Below the pieces are notes generated by a model. It saw only the letters and a program-made list of their open reading frames with translations. It did not search any database and had not been told where the DNA came from. Both the position numbers and the translations under genes were made by a program. Of a stretch of 64,000 bases of DNA, positions 15,807-25,870 are shown in pieces; positions within the stretch are counted from its first letter, which is position 1; every line of letters begins with the position of its first letter. Location of the stretch: the NCBI RefSeq assembly GCF_027484365.1, contig NZ_JAIXTC010000018.1, forward strand, positions 144,286-208,285. Reading direction: 5' to 3'. The DNA is from Brevundimonas sp. Lineage in GTDB: Bacteria; Pseudomonadota; Alphaproteobacteria; Caulobacterales; Caulobacteraceae.

Positions 15807-17699
15807 CTAGTGGAGCAGGCGGAACCGCAGCGTTCCGGCCACACTCTTCAGGACCCGGAGAGCCTGGGGATCGTAGTCTCGGTCGACGTCGGTGATGACG
15901 TAGCCGGTGCGTTCATCCGTCTTCAGGTGCTGGCCGAGAATGTTCAGCCCGGCCGCCGACAGCTCCCGGTTCAGCTCGGCCATCACGCCCGGCTGGTTCC
16001 TGTGGATGTGCAGGATGCGGTGGCCGCCGGAGACCTCGGTCAGCTGCACATTCGGCAGGTTGACGCAGAAGGTCGTGTCGCCGCGGTTAAGATAGCCCAG
16101 CAGCCGTTCGGCCGCGAACTCGGCGATGGCCTCCTGGGCCTCCTCCGTTGAGCCGCCGATATGGGGCGTCAGGATGACGTTCTTCAGGCCCATCAGGGGG
16201 CTGTCGAACGGATCGGCGTTGGTCCGGGGCTCCTCGGGGAAGACGTCGAGCGCCGCGCCGCCGATCCGGCCCGAGCCGATCGCCTGGGCGAGGGAGCCGA
16301 CATTGACCACATGGCCGCGCGACAGGTTCAGGAACAGGGTCCCCTCCCGCATCATCTGGAACTGGGCCGGTCCGATCAGATTGGTGTTCTCGCGCCGCCC
16401 GTCGACGTGAAGGGTGACCACATCCGCCTCGGCCAGCAGGGCGTCCAGCGAGCGCATCCGCTTCGCATTGCCGAGCGCCAGCCGTTCCGACAGGTCATGG
16501 AAGATGACCCGCATCCCCAGGGCCTCTGCGAGGACTGACAACTGGGATCCGATCGCGCCGTAGCCCACGATGCCCAGGGTCTTGCCGCGCAGTTCGCGCG
16601 AACCCTCGGCCGACTTGTTCCAACGGCCCTCGTGCATCGCCGCCGACTTGTCGACCACGTCGCGCATCAGGGTGATGGTCAGGCCGATGGCCAGCTCCAC
16701 CACGCTGCGGGTGTTGGAATAGGGCGCGTTGAACACGGCCACGCCCTTCGCCGCCGCAGCGTCCAGGTCGATCTGGTTCGTGCCGATGCAGAAGGCCGCC
16801 ACAGCCAGCAGACGATCCGCCGCCTCCAGCACGGCCTCGGTCACATTGGTCTTGGAGCGGATGCCCAGAACATGGACGCCCTTGATCTTCTCGATCAGGT
16901 CCGCCTCGTCCAGCGCGCCCTTCATCGTTTCAACGGAGTAGCCCGCCTCCTCCAGCCGCTCGACGGCGGCGGGGTGGATGTTTTCCAGCAGCAGCATGCG
17001 GATGCGGCTGCGTGGATAGGACCAGCGCCCGGCCAGACCCTCGGCATGCAAGAGTTCGTCGATGGATTTCGCCTCGCCGTCGGCCACCGCCACGACCTTG
17101 TCCCGACGCGCGATCTCGGTGAAGGCGTAGAACCGGTCCGCAGCCCCGCCCAGCTTGACCTCGGCGTCGTTCCAGCCGTCACCGACCATGACCACCGGAC
17201 CCTTGAGGCCCAAGGCCCTGATCACGATCGGCTTGCCGTTCTCGTGCGACAGGGGGTTGGCGTCGTCGACACCGATCACCACGCCATCGGCGTCGTACAT
17301 CAGGTCATTGCAGATGACCCGATCCGCCGACACGCCCAGGCGCTCGGCTACAGGCGCGATGATCTCGCGGAAACCGCCGGACAGGATGACGACGTTCGCC
17401 GCATTCTCGTTGAAAAAGCGCAGGTTCCGCCGCACCGACGGCGTGCCTTCGTCGAGGATACGGTCGGCGAGAGCCTGAACATGGGTCCTGGTCAGCGGCA
17501 ACAGGGCGAGGCGTGCCCGCAGGGCCTCGCCGAAATCGACTTCTCCGGCCATGGCGCGATCGGTCAGAGACGCGATCTGCGCGCGGATCGGCGTAGCATC
17601 GACATGCCCCTCAAGAGCGATGTCTGCGAGGGCTTCGAGGGTTTCGATGCGCACAAGCGTCGAATCGAAGTCGAAAATCAGCGTCGGAGCGGCGGTCAT
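15807..17699 (-). CDS. serA: Fused phosphoserine phosphatase - D-3-phosphoglycerate dehydrogenase
   Basis: A single uninterrupted 630-residue ORF joins two serine-pathway enzymes. Residues 1-225 form a HAD phosphatase of SerB type: LIFDFDSTLV nucleophile motif, VVILSGGF, and VMVGDGWNDAEVK metal site. Residues about 235-550 form 3-phosphoglycerate dehydrogenase: the NAD loop GIVGYGAIGSQ, catalytic Arg in NLSRGHVVNV, Glu in DVFPEEP and His in LTPHIGGS. Residues about 553-630 form an ACT domain (IHRNQPGVMAELNRELS) likely to sense serine. The fused steps are the first and the last of the pathway; SerC is not in the window. All catalytic residues appear intact. It lies 49 bp after an SDR gene on the same strand. 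Confidence 0.9.
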   Translation of the reverse strand: MTAAPTLIFDFDSTLVRIETLEALADIALEGHVDATPIRAQIASLTDRAMAGEVDFGEALRARLALLPLTRTHVQALADRILDEGTPSVRRNLRFFNENAANVVILSGGFREIIAPVAERLGVSADRVICNDLMYDADGVVIGVDDANPLSHENGKPIVIRALGLKGPVVMVGDGWNDAEVKLGGAADRFYAFTEIARRDKVVAVADGEAKSIDELLHAEGLAGRWSYPRSRIRMLLLENIHPAAVERLEEAGYSVETMKGALDEADLIEKIKGVHVLGIRSKTNVTEAVLEAADRLLAVAAFCIGTNQIDLDAAAAKGVAVFNAPYSNTRSVVELAIGLTITLMRDVVDKSAAMHEGRWNKSAEGSRELRGKTLGIVGYGAIGSQLSVLAEALGMRVIFHDLSERLALGNAKRMRSLDALLAEADVVTLHVDGRRENTNLIGPAQFQMMREGTLFLNLSRGHVVNVGSLAQAIGSGRIGGAALDVFPEEPRTNADPFDSPLMGLKNVILTPHIGGSTEEAQEAIAEFAAERLLGYLNRGDTTFCVNLPNVQLTEVSGGHRILHIHRNQPGVMAELNRELSAAGLNILGQHLKTDERTGYVITDVDRDYDPQALRVLKSVAGTLRFRLLH

Positions 17700-17748
17700 G
17701 CCCCTCTTTCGCCGACCTTCGCAGTCGCAGCAACGGGTTTGTAGGTCT

Positions 17749-19194
17749 TTAGAGCCCCGTCAGGCGACGCACCCGGCTGTCCGGCCGTCGGCTTTCCAGA
17801 GCGGCCGCGCCGATGGCCGCTGCGATCGTGGCCACGGCCAGCAGGGCGCCGCCTTCACGGGCGTGGTCCCTGGCGTAGCGACCGGCGTCGCCGGCATAGC
17901 GGCGGGCCGAGCGACCGGTTTCTTCGGCGTAGCGACGGGCTTCGCGGGTGTACTTCCGGCGCTGCCTGTCCGACACCGCCCGCTGTCCGCGCTTCAGAAG
18001 CTTCTTCGCCTGATGACGGGCGTCATCGCCCAGATCTCCGGCGCGGTCGCTGACCTCCCCGGCCCGCTCGGTCAGGCCGCGCGAGATGTCATCGAACCTG
18101 TGACGCAGGGCTTCTGCGTCGATCCAGCCCCGGGGATCGAACCGGTCGCGCAGATCCTCGAACCGTCGCGGCCCCGTCCGCTGGGTCAGCAGATAGGTCA
18201 CAAGCGCCGCCGTGGCGACCAGGGCGAGTGAGCCTGCGGCATAGCCGGGGTGTTTGCGGACTTCGGCCAGGGCGCTGAACTGTCGGACCATCGGATAGTG
18301 AACCTCTTCGTCGAGGCCGTCGTCGGTCGGGTCATAGAGCCCGTCGTCATACGGCTGGTAGGCGGAACCCCTGTCCCGCATGAGGCTAGGAGCGAACCGG
18401 GCGAAGAGAGGTTCCGCCAGGCCCGGCAGGAGGGCGTAGAAAGACGCAATGAGCCGCCCTCCTCCGCCGACGGTGATTTCCCGGATCGGATGGGAAGCGC
18501 ACCACAGGACGGTGTCGGCGACGACATGGGTCGCATAGACCGGCTGGGGGTTCTGGACCGCATAGCCGGTCAGGTTGCGGGCGTGTTTCGGATAGGGGGT
18601 ATCCACCGCTGCGGGCTTGACCAGGCTGACGGCGACCGACGCACCCTCGCGCATCAGCTCCATGCGGAAGGCGTTGGTGAACCCCTTCACCGCGTGCTTC
18701 GACGCCGAATAGACGCCCTGCACCGGCATGGGCGCATCGCCCAGAACCGAGCCGACGTTGATGATCGTCCCGCCATCCGGACGCGCCCTCAGATGGTCAG
18801 CGGCCACAAGGGAACCGTTCACGACGCCCCAGTAGTTGGTCTCGAACAGCTGGTGCTGGTCCTCCAGCGTCGTCTCGCGGATCGGGCCGTAGATCGAGAC
18901 GCCGGCGTTGTTCACCCAGGTGTCGAAACCGCCGAACAGCCGCCGGCACTTGTCCGCCGCTTCGGCGAGGGCGTCATAATCGGCGACGTCGGCGACGGCA
19001 TAGGCGACCCGCGCCCCCTCCTGCTGCAGCTCCTCGACCAGGGCCCTCAGGTCGCTCTCGCCGCGCGCGATCAGGAAGACGCAGGCGCCGGTCCTGGCCG
19101 CCCGGCGGGCGGTGGCCAGCCCTATGCCGGACGTGGCGCCGGTAATGACAATGGCCTGCTGGCTGACGGGTTTCAGATTCGGCTTGGCGGGCAT
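17749..19194 (-). CDS. SDR oxidoreductase with C-terminal membrane/helical extension
   Basis: Short-chain dehydrogenase: NAD(P)-binding TGATSGIGLATARRAA, NNAGVSIYGP, the catalytic Ser in NVGSVLGDA and YSASKHAVKGF. The SDR domain takes about 300 residues. A further 170-180 residues hold one TM-like helix (AAGSLALVATAALVTYLL), a very basic helical region with repeated RRYA and GRYARD units, and a final hydrophobic AVATIAAAIGAAAL. This tail is unusual and could anchor the enzyme at the membrane. The start is uncertain: 19194 (MPAKPNLK) matches the family better than 19263, but no clear ribosome-binding site is seen. Substrate unknown. Confidence 0.8.
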   Translation of the reverse strand: MPAKPNLKPVSQQAIVITGATSGIGLATARRAARTGACVFLIARGESDLRALVEELQQEGARVAYAVADVADYDALAEAADKCRRLFGGFDTWVNNAGVSIYGPIRETTLEDQHQLFETNYWGVVNGSLVAADHLRARPDGGTIINVGSVLGDAPMPVQGVYSASKHAVKGFTNAFRMELMREGASVAVSLVKPAAVDTPYPKHARNLTGYAVQNPQPVYATHVVADTVLWCASHPIREITVGGGGRLIASFYALLPGLAEPLFARFAPSLMRDRGSAYQPYDDGLYDPTDDGLDEEVHYPMVRQFSALAEVRKHPGYAAGSLALVATAALVTYLLTQRTGPRRFEDLRDRFDPRGWIDAEALRHRFDDISRGLTERAGEVSDRAGDLGDDARHQAKKLLKRGQRAVSDRQRRKYTREARRYAEETGRSARRYAGDAGRYARDHAREGGALLAVATIAAAIGAAALESRRPDSRVRRLTGL

Positions 19195-19366
19195 GGGACA
19201 GGCTTTCGTCGGTGTCGGCATCGAGAACGGGCGGACCGTGCGCCCGGTTGCGACAGATAGCACGCCAGCGCGTCCGCGCGAGACGACAGGCGATCGCCCT
19301 TACCAACCGCCCCATGACTTCCTATCTTGCGCCGTTCTCGACATCTTCGCCTGCTAAGGACCCGCC

Positions 19367-20308
19367 GTGACCGATCACGAGCTCCCCGCCGTTTCCGCGC
19401 CGACCGACAACCTCGCCGCCGCCTTCCAGATCGAGGGCTGGCCCGTGCGAGGCCGCCTCGTACGCCTCGGCGACGCGATCGACACGATCCTGTCCGCCCA
19501 TGCCTATCCGGAGCCGGTCGCGGCCTTGCTGGGCGAGGCCTGCGCGCTCGCCGCCCTGGTCGGGTCCGCTCTCAAATTTGAGGGCCGTCTGATCGTCCAG
19601 GCCCAGGGCGACGGTCCGGTGAAATATGTGGTCGCCGACTACGACACGGACGGCCATCTGCGCGGCTACTGCCGTTTCGACGAGGACGAGGTCGCGGCCG
19701 CCTCCTCCGGTTTCGCGCGTCCCGGCGCGAAGACCCTGCTGGGCCAGGGCGTCTTCGTGATGACCCTGGATCGCGGTCCCGACTTCGAGCGCACCCAGGG
19801 CATCACCCCGATCGAGGGCGAGAGCCTGTCGCTGGCGGCCGAACACTATTTCGTCCAGTCCGAGCAGATCCCGACCAAGGTCCGCCTCGCCGTCGGCTCC
19901 GTCACCGACGAGACCGGCACGACCTGGCGTGCGGGCGGTGCCCTGATCCAGTTGATTGCTGCTGACGACGCGCGCGGTTCGACGGAGGAGGTGTGGGACC
20001 GGACCCGCGCCCTGTTCCAGACCCTGGCGGACGACGAACTGGTCGATCCGACCATCACGCCCGAGACACTGCTGTTCCGTCTGTTTCACGAAGACGGCGT
20101 GCGGCTGGAGGACGCCCGCGCCCTGAAGGCCCGGTGCCGCTGCTCCGCCGATCGTATCAGCGCCGTCCTCGCCTCTTTCGGGCCGGAAGAACGCGCCGAA
20201 ATGGTCGAGCCCGACGGCAAGATCCATGTCACCTGCGAATACTGCGCGACGGTCTACAAGCTGGAGCCGGACGTGGTGGAGGCCCAGGCAGAAGCGTCCG
20301 CTCAGTAA
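19367..20308 (+). CDS. hslO: Hsp33 redox-regulated chaperone
   Basis: A cytoplasmic holdase of 313 residues activated by oxidative unfolding. The N-terminal substrate-binding domain has CALAALVGSALKFEGRLIVQ and GDGPVKYVVADYDTDG. The C-terminal zinc switch shows RCRCSAD and CEYC, the four cysteines that bind zinc when reduced. The start is GTG at 19367 with AAGGA eight bases upstream. Its last 7 bp overlap the convergent gamma-glutamyltransferase gene. Confidence 0.95.
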   Translation: MTDHELPAVSAPTDNLAAAFQIEGWPVRGRLVRLGDAIDTILSAHAYPEPVAALLGEACALAALVGSALKFEGRLIVQAQGDGPVKYVVADYDTDGHLRGYCRFDEDEVAAASSGFARPGAKTLLGQGVFVMTLDRGPDFERTQGITPIEGESLSLAAEHYFVQSEQIPTKVRLAVGSVTDETGTTWRAGGALIQLIAADDARGSTEEVWDRTRALFQTLADDELVDPTITPETLLFRLFHEDGVRLEDARALKARCRCSADRISAVLASFGPEERAEMVEPDGKIHVTCEYCATVYKLEPDVVEAQAEASAQ

Positions 20309-22101
20309 GCGAGAGCGATACCGTCCTTTCGCATCTCGGTGGCCGCGCCATAGGTCCAGCGGCTGCCGGGGTTCTGTTGCATGACCACGTTCTGATACCC
20401 GCCGAACCCACCGTCCGTCGGGCCGAGTACCCAGCCACGCTGCTCCAGGCCGGCCCGGGCCGCTTGGGACACACCGTTCTCGAGATGCAGGACGCCGACG
20501 CCCTCTGACGGCTGCCCCGTCGGTTCTGATGATCCTTCATGCTGCCAGCGCGGGCTGTCCCCGGCCTCCTGCGGATCGAGGCCGTAGTCGACCATGTTGA
20601 TGATGATCTGGGCCTGGCCCTGGGGCTGCATGCCGCCCCCCATGACGCCGAACGCCATCCACGGATCTCCGTCCTTGCAGGCGAAACCGGGGATGATGGT
20701 GTGGAATGGCCGCTTGCCCGGCGCATAGACGTTCGGGTGGCCGTCGGTCAGGGCGAAAAGCTCGCCCCGGTCCTGGAACATGAAGCCCAACGGTCGTTCG
20801 CCGTCATCGGGCACCAGACCCGATCCCATGCCGCGATAGTTGGACTGAATCCAGCTGACCATCATCCCGTCCCTGTCGGCGACACTGAAATAGGTCGTGT
20901 CGCCCTGCGTCGGCGCATCGCCCGGGAAGGCCCGATCCATGACCCGGTCTGGCCGGATCAACCGCGCCCGCCCGGCGGCATAGGCCTTGGAGTTCAGCCA
21001 CTCGACGGGCGTCTGCGAGAAGCGGTCGTCGGCGAACCATTTCGCGCGGTCCTCGAACGCCAGCCGCTTGGCCTCAGCCTGATGGTGGATAGAGGCCGCG
21101 GTCTGGAAACCCATGCCCTTCAGGTCGAACTGCTCGCAGATATTGAGGATTTGGTTGGTCGCCAGGCCCTGGGTGTTTGGCCCCAACCCGTAGACGTCGA
21201 CACCTCTGTAGTTGGTCTGGATCGGCTCGACCCATTCCGTCCGGTGCGCCGCCAGGTCCGCCCGTGTCATCCATCCGCCGATGCGCCGGAAATAGCGCTC
21301 CATCTGCCCGGCGATCGGCCCCTGGTAAAAGGCGTCGCGTCCGCCCTCGGCGATCAGGCGCAAGGTCCGGCCCAGATGGGGATTGGCGAAAACCTCTCCG
21401 ACGCGCGGCGTCCGACCGCCCGGCGCATAGACGGCCTTGCGGTTTTCGTTCTCCTCGATGACCGTCGAACGGTCGAACCCGGCCATGTTTCGCTCCATGT
21501 ACCAGGCAATGGTCTGGGGCATGGGCACGCCCTGATCGCAGAGCTCGGCGACCGGAAGCAGGACGTCCGCCCAGGGCAGCTTTCCATACCGCTGGTGCGC
21601 GCTCCACCAGGCGTCCACCGTCCCCGGCACATTGACCGTCACCGCGCCGTAGCGCGGCAAATAGCCGTCAATCGCCTTCGACCGCGCCGTCTCCAGCGAC
21701 AGGCCTCGCGGACTGTTTCCCGACCCGTTGAAGCCGACGACCTTCCGCTGGGCCGGGTCCCACAGCATGCAGAAGGCGTCGCCGCCGATGCCGTTGGCGG
21801 TCGGCTCGAGGAAGCCCAGGGCGGCGTTGATGGCGATGGCCGCGTCGATCGCCGAGCCGCCGCGCCTCAGGGTGTCGATCCCGATCAGGGTCGCTGTCGG
21901 ATGCGCCGTCGCCGCCGCGCCGTTCATGCCCCAGACGGTCGACCGCCCCGCAAACGGAGCTCCCGTGATCCGGTCCCCCATGGTCACGCCAGCGAACGGG
22001 TTCTCCGGCGCCGTCTGCAACGACGGCCGGGCCGTCGCGGCTCCGGCAGTCGCCATCAGCGCCCCGGCGGGCAGGGTCGACAGGAAGGTGCGACGGCGCA
22101 T
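20302..22101 (-). CDS. ggt: Gamma-glutamyltransferase family protein, Tat-type signal
   Basis: A 599-residue Ntn-hydrolase family enzyme, probably periplasmic. The N-terminus MRRRTFLSTLPAGALMATAG is a twin-arginine-type signal. Core motifs: GIDTLRRGGSAIDAAIA, EPTANGIGGDAF, and the autoprocessing threonine in QGDTTYFSVAD, which divides the precursor into large and small chains. GVMGGGMQPQGQAQI lies in the small chain. It would hydrolyse or transfer the gamma-glutamyl group of glutathione or related peptides; some relatives act on cephalosporin side chains, so the substrate is open. It converges with hslO with a 7-bp overlap. Confidence 0.9.
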   Translation of the reverse strand: MRRRTFLSTLPAGALMATAGAATARPSLQTAPENPFAGVTMGDRITGAPFAGRSTVWGMNGAAATAHPTATLIGIDTLRRGGSAIDAAIAINAALGFLEPTANGIGGDAFCMLWDPAQRKVVGFNGSGNSPRGLSLETARSKAIDGYLPRYGAVTVNVPGTVDAWWSAHQRYGKLPWADVLLPVAELCDQGVPMPQTIAWYMERNMAGFDRSTVIEENENRKAVYAPGGRTPRVGEVFANPHLGRTLRLIAEGGRDAFYQGPIAGQMERYFRRIGGWMTRADLAAHRTEWVEPIQTNYRGVDVYGLGPNTQGLATNQILNICEQFDLKGMGFQTAASIHHQAEAKRLAFEDRAKWFADDRFSQTPVEWLNSKAYAAGRARLIRPDRVMDRAFPGDAPTQGDTTYFSVADRDGMMVSWIQSNYRGMGSGLVPDDGERPLGFMFQDRGELFALTDGHPNVYAPGKRPFHTIIPGFACKDGDPWMAFGVMGGGMQPQGQAQIIINMVDYGLDPQEAGDSPRWQHEGSSEPTGQPSEGVGVLHLENGVSQAARAGLEQRGWVLGPTDGGFGGYQNVVMQQNPGSRWTYGAATEMRKDGIALAY

Positions 22102-22171
22102 GGGCGACTCCTCGGTTGCGAGGGGCGAACCCTATTGCCTCAGGCGATCCTGTGAAGAGGCGTTGTCGCCG

Positions 22172-22861
22172 CTACCCTTCCAGGTCCAGCGAGTAGCCCG
22201 CCGACCGCACGGTGCGGATCGGGTTGGCGCTGTCCTCGACGTTCAGGGCCTTGCGCAGACGGCCGACGTGGACGTCGACGGTGCGGGCCTCGACATAGAC
22301 GTCGGAGCCCCAGACGGCGTCCAGCAGCTGTTCGCGGCTGAACACCCGGCCCGGGTGACGCATGAAATGATCCAGCAGGCGGAACTCGGTCGGGCCCAGA
22401 TGGACCTCCTTGCCCGAGCGGCGCACCCGGTGGGCGACACGGTCGATGATGATGTCACCGTGGCCGACCCGGTCGTCGGCCAGACCCGGCCGGATGCGAC
22501 GCAGGACCGCGCGGATGCGGGCGATCAGTTCGGTCATCGAGAAGGGCTTGGTCAGATAGTCGTCGGCTCCGGTGTCCAGCCCGCGCACGCGGTCCGATTC
22601 CTCGCCCCGCGCCGTCAGCATGATGACCGGCAGGTTGCGCGTCTCGGGACGTCCGCGAATGCGACGGCATACCTCGATGCCCGACACCTTCGGGAGCATC
22701 CAGTCCAGCAGGACCAGATCCGGCTGGCGCTCGTCGATCTGGACCAGCCCCTCTTCGCCGTCGGCGGCCACGACGACGTCGTAGCCCTCCTTTTCGAGGT
22801 TGTACTGAAGCAGGGTCGCGAGGGCGTCCTCGTCTTCCATCACCAGGATATAAGGCTGCAC
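22172..22861 (-). CDS. phoB: Phosphate regulon response regulator PhoB
   Basis: A 229-residue OmpR/PhoB-type regulator. The receiver domain has VMEDEDALATLLQYNL, the phosphorylated Asp in LVLLDWMLP and TKPFS; the winged-helix domain has LGPTEFRLLDHFMRHPGRV and ARTVDVHVGRLRKAL, typical of PhoB. It binds Pho boxes under phosphate limitation. It is the last gene of the phoR-pstCAB-phoU-phoB run, 36 bp after phoU. Confidence 0.96.
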   Translation of the reverse strand: MQPYILVMEDEDALATLLQYNLEKEGYDVVVAADGEEGLVQIDERQPDLVLLDWMLPKVSGIEVCRRIRGRPETRNLPVIMLTARGEESDRVRGLDTGADDYLTKPFSMTELIARIRAVLRRIRPGLADDRVGHGDIIIDRVAHRVRRSGKEVHLGPTEFRLLDHFMRHPGRVFSREQLLDAVWGSDVYVEARTVDVHVGRLRKALNVEDSANPIRTVRSAGYSLDLEG

Positions 22862-22897
22862 GTCTCAGTCTCCGTCGTCGTCGTCGTCAGCGCGCCG

Positions 22898-23635
22898 TCA
22901 GTTCGTCGGCGGGGTCGGCAAATGGCTCAGGTCGGAATCCCAGTCTCCCGGCGACGGCGTCCAGCGCGGCCGCTCCCCGGTCATCTCGTCGCCCGTGATC
23001 TCGTAGTGGATGACCTCGGCGATGTTGGTGGCGTGATCACCGATCCGTTCAAGGTTCTTGGCCATGAACAGAAGATGGGTGCAGGCGCTGATCGTGCGCG
23101 GATCGCCCATCATGTAGGTCAGCAGTTCCCGGAACAGGGCGTTGTAGTGCTCGTCGACCTCATCGTCGGACGCCCAGACAGCCAAGGCCCGGTCAATCTC
23201 GGAGGCCGTATAGGCATCCAGCACGTCGCGCAGCCGCATCGACACCAGCTTGCCCATCCGCTCGATCGAGCGGGTCAGGGGCTGCATCGGCTCGGTCTCG
23301 GCCAGGGACAGGGCCCGCTTGGCGATATTCTTGGCCAGGTCGCCTGTGCGCTCCAGATCGACCGACAGCTTCATCGCGGCCAGGGTCTTGCGCAGGTCCG
23401 ACGCCACCGGTTGACGCAAGGCGATCAGGCGGATGGCCTTCTTCTCGATGTCGCGGTGCATCGCGTCGACCTTGGCGTCACGCTCCACGACCGCACGCGC
23501 CAGGGCGATGTCGCGACGGGCCACGGACTCGACGGCGTCGGCCACCTGGGCCTCCGCCAGGCCGCCCATGCGGGCGACCTCTGCGGTCAGCTGGTTCAGT
23601 TCGTCGCCGTAGGCCTTGACCGTGTGCTGGTTCAA
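22898..23635 (-). CDS. phoU: Phosphate transport regulator PhoU, TTG start
   Basis: A 245-residue two-repeat helical protein that connects the Pst transporter to PhoR and keeps the regulon off when phosphate is ample. Each repeat has the metal-site pattern: [21 protein letters not shown] and [19 protein letters not shown], plus [15 protein letters not shown]. The track's 457-residue ORF is a long open frame across pstB; the real start is a TTG at 23635 whose last bases overlap the pstB TGA (TTGA), which implies translational coupling. Confidence 0.93.
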   Translation of the reverse strand: MNQHTVKAYGDELNQLTAEVARMGGLAEAQVADAVESVARRDIALARAVVERDAKVDAMHRDIEKKAIRLIALRQPVASDLRKTLAAMKLSVDLERTGDLAKNIAKRALSLAETEPMQPLTRSIERMGKLVSMRLRDVLDAYTASEIDRALAVWASDDEVDEHYNALFRELLTYMMGDPRTISACTHLLFMAKNLERIGDHATNIAEVIHYEITGDEMTGERPRWTPSPGDWDSDLSHLPTPPTN

Positions 23636-24552
23636 CCGAAGCGTCCCGTGATGTAGTCCAGCGTGCGCCGTTCGCGGGGATTCGTGAAGATTTCCTCGGT
23701 GTTGCCGTGCTCGACGAGACGGCCGAGATGGAAGAAGGCGGTCCGCTGCGACACCCGGGCGGCCTGGGCCATCGAGTGGGTGACGATGACGATGCAATAG
23801 CGTTCGCGCAGCTCGTCGATCAGCTCCTCGATCCGGGCCGTGGCGATCGGATCCAGCGCCGAGCAGGGCTCGTCCATCAGGATGACTTCGGGGTTCACGG
23901 CGATGGCGCGCGCGATGACCAGACGCTGCTGCTGGCCGCCCGACAGGCCGGTGCCGGCCGAATGCAGCCGGTCGGCGACCTCGTCCCACAGACCCGCCTT
24001 CTTCAGCGAGCTCTCGACGATGCCGTCGAGCTCGGACTTCGAGGTGGTCAGGCCGTGAATCTTCGGGCCGTAGGCGACGTTCTCGTAGATGGTCTTGGGG
24101 AAAGGGTTGGGCTTCTGGAACACCATCCCGACCTGGGCGCGCAGCAGCACCGGATCGACCGACTTTGCATTGATGTCCTGCTCGTCCAGCAGAATCTTTC
24201 CGGTCACCTTGGCGCCCTGGATGGTGTCGTTCATCCGGTTGATGCAGCGCAGGAAGGTCGACTTGCCGCAACCCGACGGACCGATGAAGGCAGTCACGGT
24301 CTTGTCCGGGATGTCCAGGCTGACGTCAAACAGGGCCTGTTTGTCGCCATAGAAGACCGAGACGTCGCGCGCCGCGATCTTGGTCGGTCCGGTCGGGCCG
24401 GACGGCGACGTCACCTCGGGCACGCGACCGGCAGCCACGCCGGCCGTATCGGCCTGGGACGGACCCTGATCGCCCGTCACGGGCGTGTTGATCGGGCTGG
24501 CGGGTTCGCCGCCCTCACGTCCGTCGGGGGCGCGGAAAAAGGGAAGTTTCAT
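23632..24552 (-). CDS. pstB: Phosphate ABC transporter ATP-binding protein PstB
   Basis: A 306-residue ATPase of the high-affinity phosphate importer. Walker [10 protein letters not shown], signature LSGGQQQR, Walker [14 protein letters not shown], and the PstB-specific [19 protein letters not shown] are all present. A 50-residue Pro/Gly-rich N-terminal extension precedes the ABC domain, longer than in E. coli PstB. The ATG at 24552 (MKLPFFRAP) follows the pstA stop by 4 bp with GGTGG upstream; the TTG at 24573 in the track is less likely. Confidence 0.95.
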   Translation of the reverse strand: MKLPFFRAPDGREGGEPASPINTPVTGDQGPSQADTAGVAAGRVPEVTSPSGPTGPTKIAARDVSVFYGDKQALFDVSLDIPDKTVTAFIGPSGCGKSTFLRCINRMNDTIQGAKVTGKILLDEQDINAKSVDPVLLRAQVGMVFQKPNPFPKTIYENVAYGPKIHGLTTSKSELDGIVESSLKKAGLWDEVADRLHSAGTGLSGGQQQRLVIARAIAVNPEVILMDEPCSALDPIATARIEELIDELRERYCIVIVTHSMAQAARVSQRTAFFHLGRLVEHGNTEEIFTNPRERRTLDYITGRFG

Positions 24553-24556
24553 TGGA

Positions 24557-25870
24557 TTACCACCGACGTTCAAACCGCCGGCGCAGCAGGATCGCGGCGG
24601 CGTTCATGACGATCATGAAGGCGAGGAGAACCAGGATGGCCGCGGCCGTCCGCTCATGGAATGCGCGTTCAGAGGCGTTCTCCCAGATATAGACCAGCGA
24701 CGGCAGGGCCCCGGCCGGCTCGTCGATCGCGCCCGGGATGCCGGGCACGAAGCTGACCATACCGATCAGCAGCAGCGGGGCCGTTTCGCCGAGCGCATGG
24801 GCCATGGAGATGATGGTCCCGGTCAGCACGCCCGGCATGGCCAGGGGCAGGACGTGGTGGAACACCGTCTGGGTCCGGCTGGCGCCCATGGCGAGCGCGG
24901 CCTCGCGGATCGACGGCGGCACGGCCTTGAGTGCTGAACGGGTGGCGATGATGATGGTCGGCAGAGCCATCAGGGCCAGCACCAGACCACCCACCAGGGG
25001 CGACGAACGCGGCAGGTGCATCCAGTTGATGAACAGGGCCACGCCCAGCAGGCCGTAGACGATCGAAGGAACGGCCGCGAGATTGTTGATGTTGACCTCG
25101 ATCAGGTCAGTGATCCGGCCCTTCCTCGAGAATTCTTCCAGATAGACAGCCGCTCCGACGCCGAGCGGAATGGCGATGCCGGCCGTGACCAGCAGCATCA
25201 GGGCCGATCCGACCACCGCGCCGAGGACGCCGGCCAGCTCCGGCTCGGTGGAATCGCCATTGGTGAACAGAAGGGTGTTGAAGGTGGTCGAGACGTGACC
25301 TCCGGCCTTCAGCTCGTCCAGCCAAGCCATCTGCGCGTCGCTGACACGCCGCTGATCCGCGGCCGTTTCGCGGGTGATCTCGCCCTTGTAGTAAAGGTCC
25401 GCCTCGTCCGAGACCGGCGCGGTGATTTCCACCGTACGGCCGATCAGCGACGGGTCGTTGCGGACCAGCTCGGCGGCGCGGAACTTCAGTTCCGATGACA
25501 ACAGCGAGCGATACGCCGTTGCCTTCGTGCCCCGCGCATCGTCCGTCTCGCCGAGCCGCGCCAGTTGCTGCTGTGCGACCATTTGCTGGAAGTTGGTGCC
25601 CTGGGGATAGGCGCGGTCGATGCGCGCGGGATCCAGGTAGACCGACACGGTCAACTGATTGGCGTAGAAGGCCGTGTGACCCTGTTCGATGATCCGGCCG
25701 AGCAGCAGAAGCAGGAATCCGATCGCCACCGAGACGGCCAGAATCCCGTACAGCTTGAAGCGTCCCTCCCGGGCATAGCGCTGCTTCAGTCCACGCTGCA
25801 GGCGAGCGGCGCGCGCGGGATCCTCGGCCGCCAGACGGGCCCACATCTTGTCCGCGCCCGTGTCAGTCAT
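24557..25870 (-). CDS. pstA: Phosphate ABC transporter permease PstA
   Basis: A 437-residue inner-membrane permease. TM1 ([18 protein letters not shown]) is followed by a periplasmic insertion of about 140 residues (DUF3333-like) not found in E. coli PstA, then the five-helix permease core with the EAA loop [21 protein letters not shown] that docks Pst[17 protein letters not shown] is typical of PstA. It overlaps pstC by 8 bp and precedes pstB by 4 bp. Confidence 0.94.
   Translation of the reverse strand: MTDTGADKMWARLAAEDPARAARLQRGLKQRYAREGRFKLYGILAVSVAIGFLLLLLGRIIEQGHTAFYANQLTVSVYLDPARIDRAYPQGTNFQQMVAQQQLARLGETDDARGTKATAYRSLLSSELKFRAAELVRNDPSLIGRTVEITAPVSDEADLYYKGEITRETAADQRRVSDAQMAWLDELKAGGHVSTTFNTLLFTNGDSTEPELAGVLGAVVGSALMLLVTAGIAIPLGVGAAVYLEEFSRKGRITDLIEVNINNLAAVPSIVYGLLGVALFINWMHLPRSSPLVGGLVLALMALPTIIIATRSALKAVPPSIREAALAMGASRTQTVFHHVLPLAMPGVLTGTIISMAHALGETAPLLLIGMVSFVPGIPGAIDEPAGALPSLVYIWENASERAFHERTAAAILVLLAFMIVMNAAAILLRRRFERRW

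Noticed and set aside
22898-24271. PhoU with a long N-terminal extension
   Set aside because: The extension is antisense-like read-through of pstB in another frame; TTG at 23635 gives the family length.
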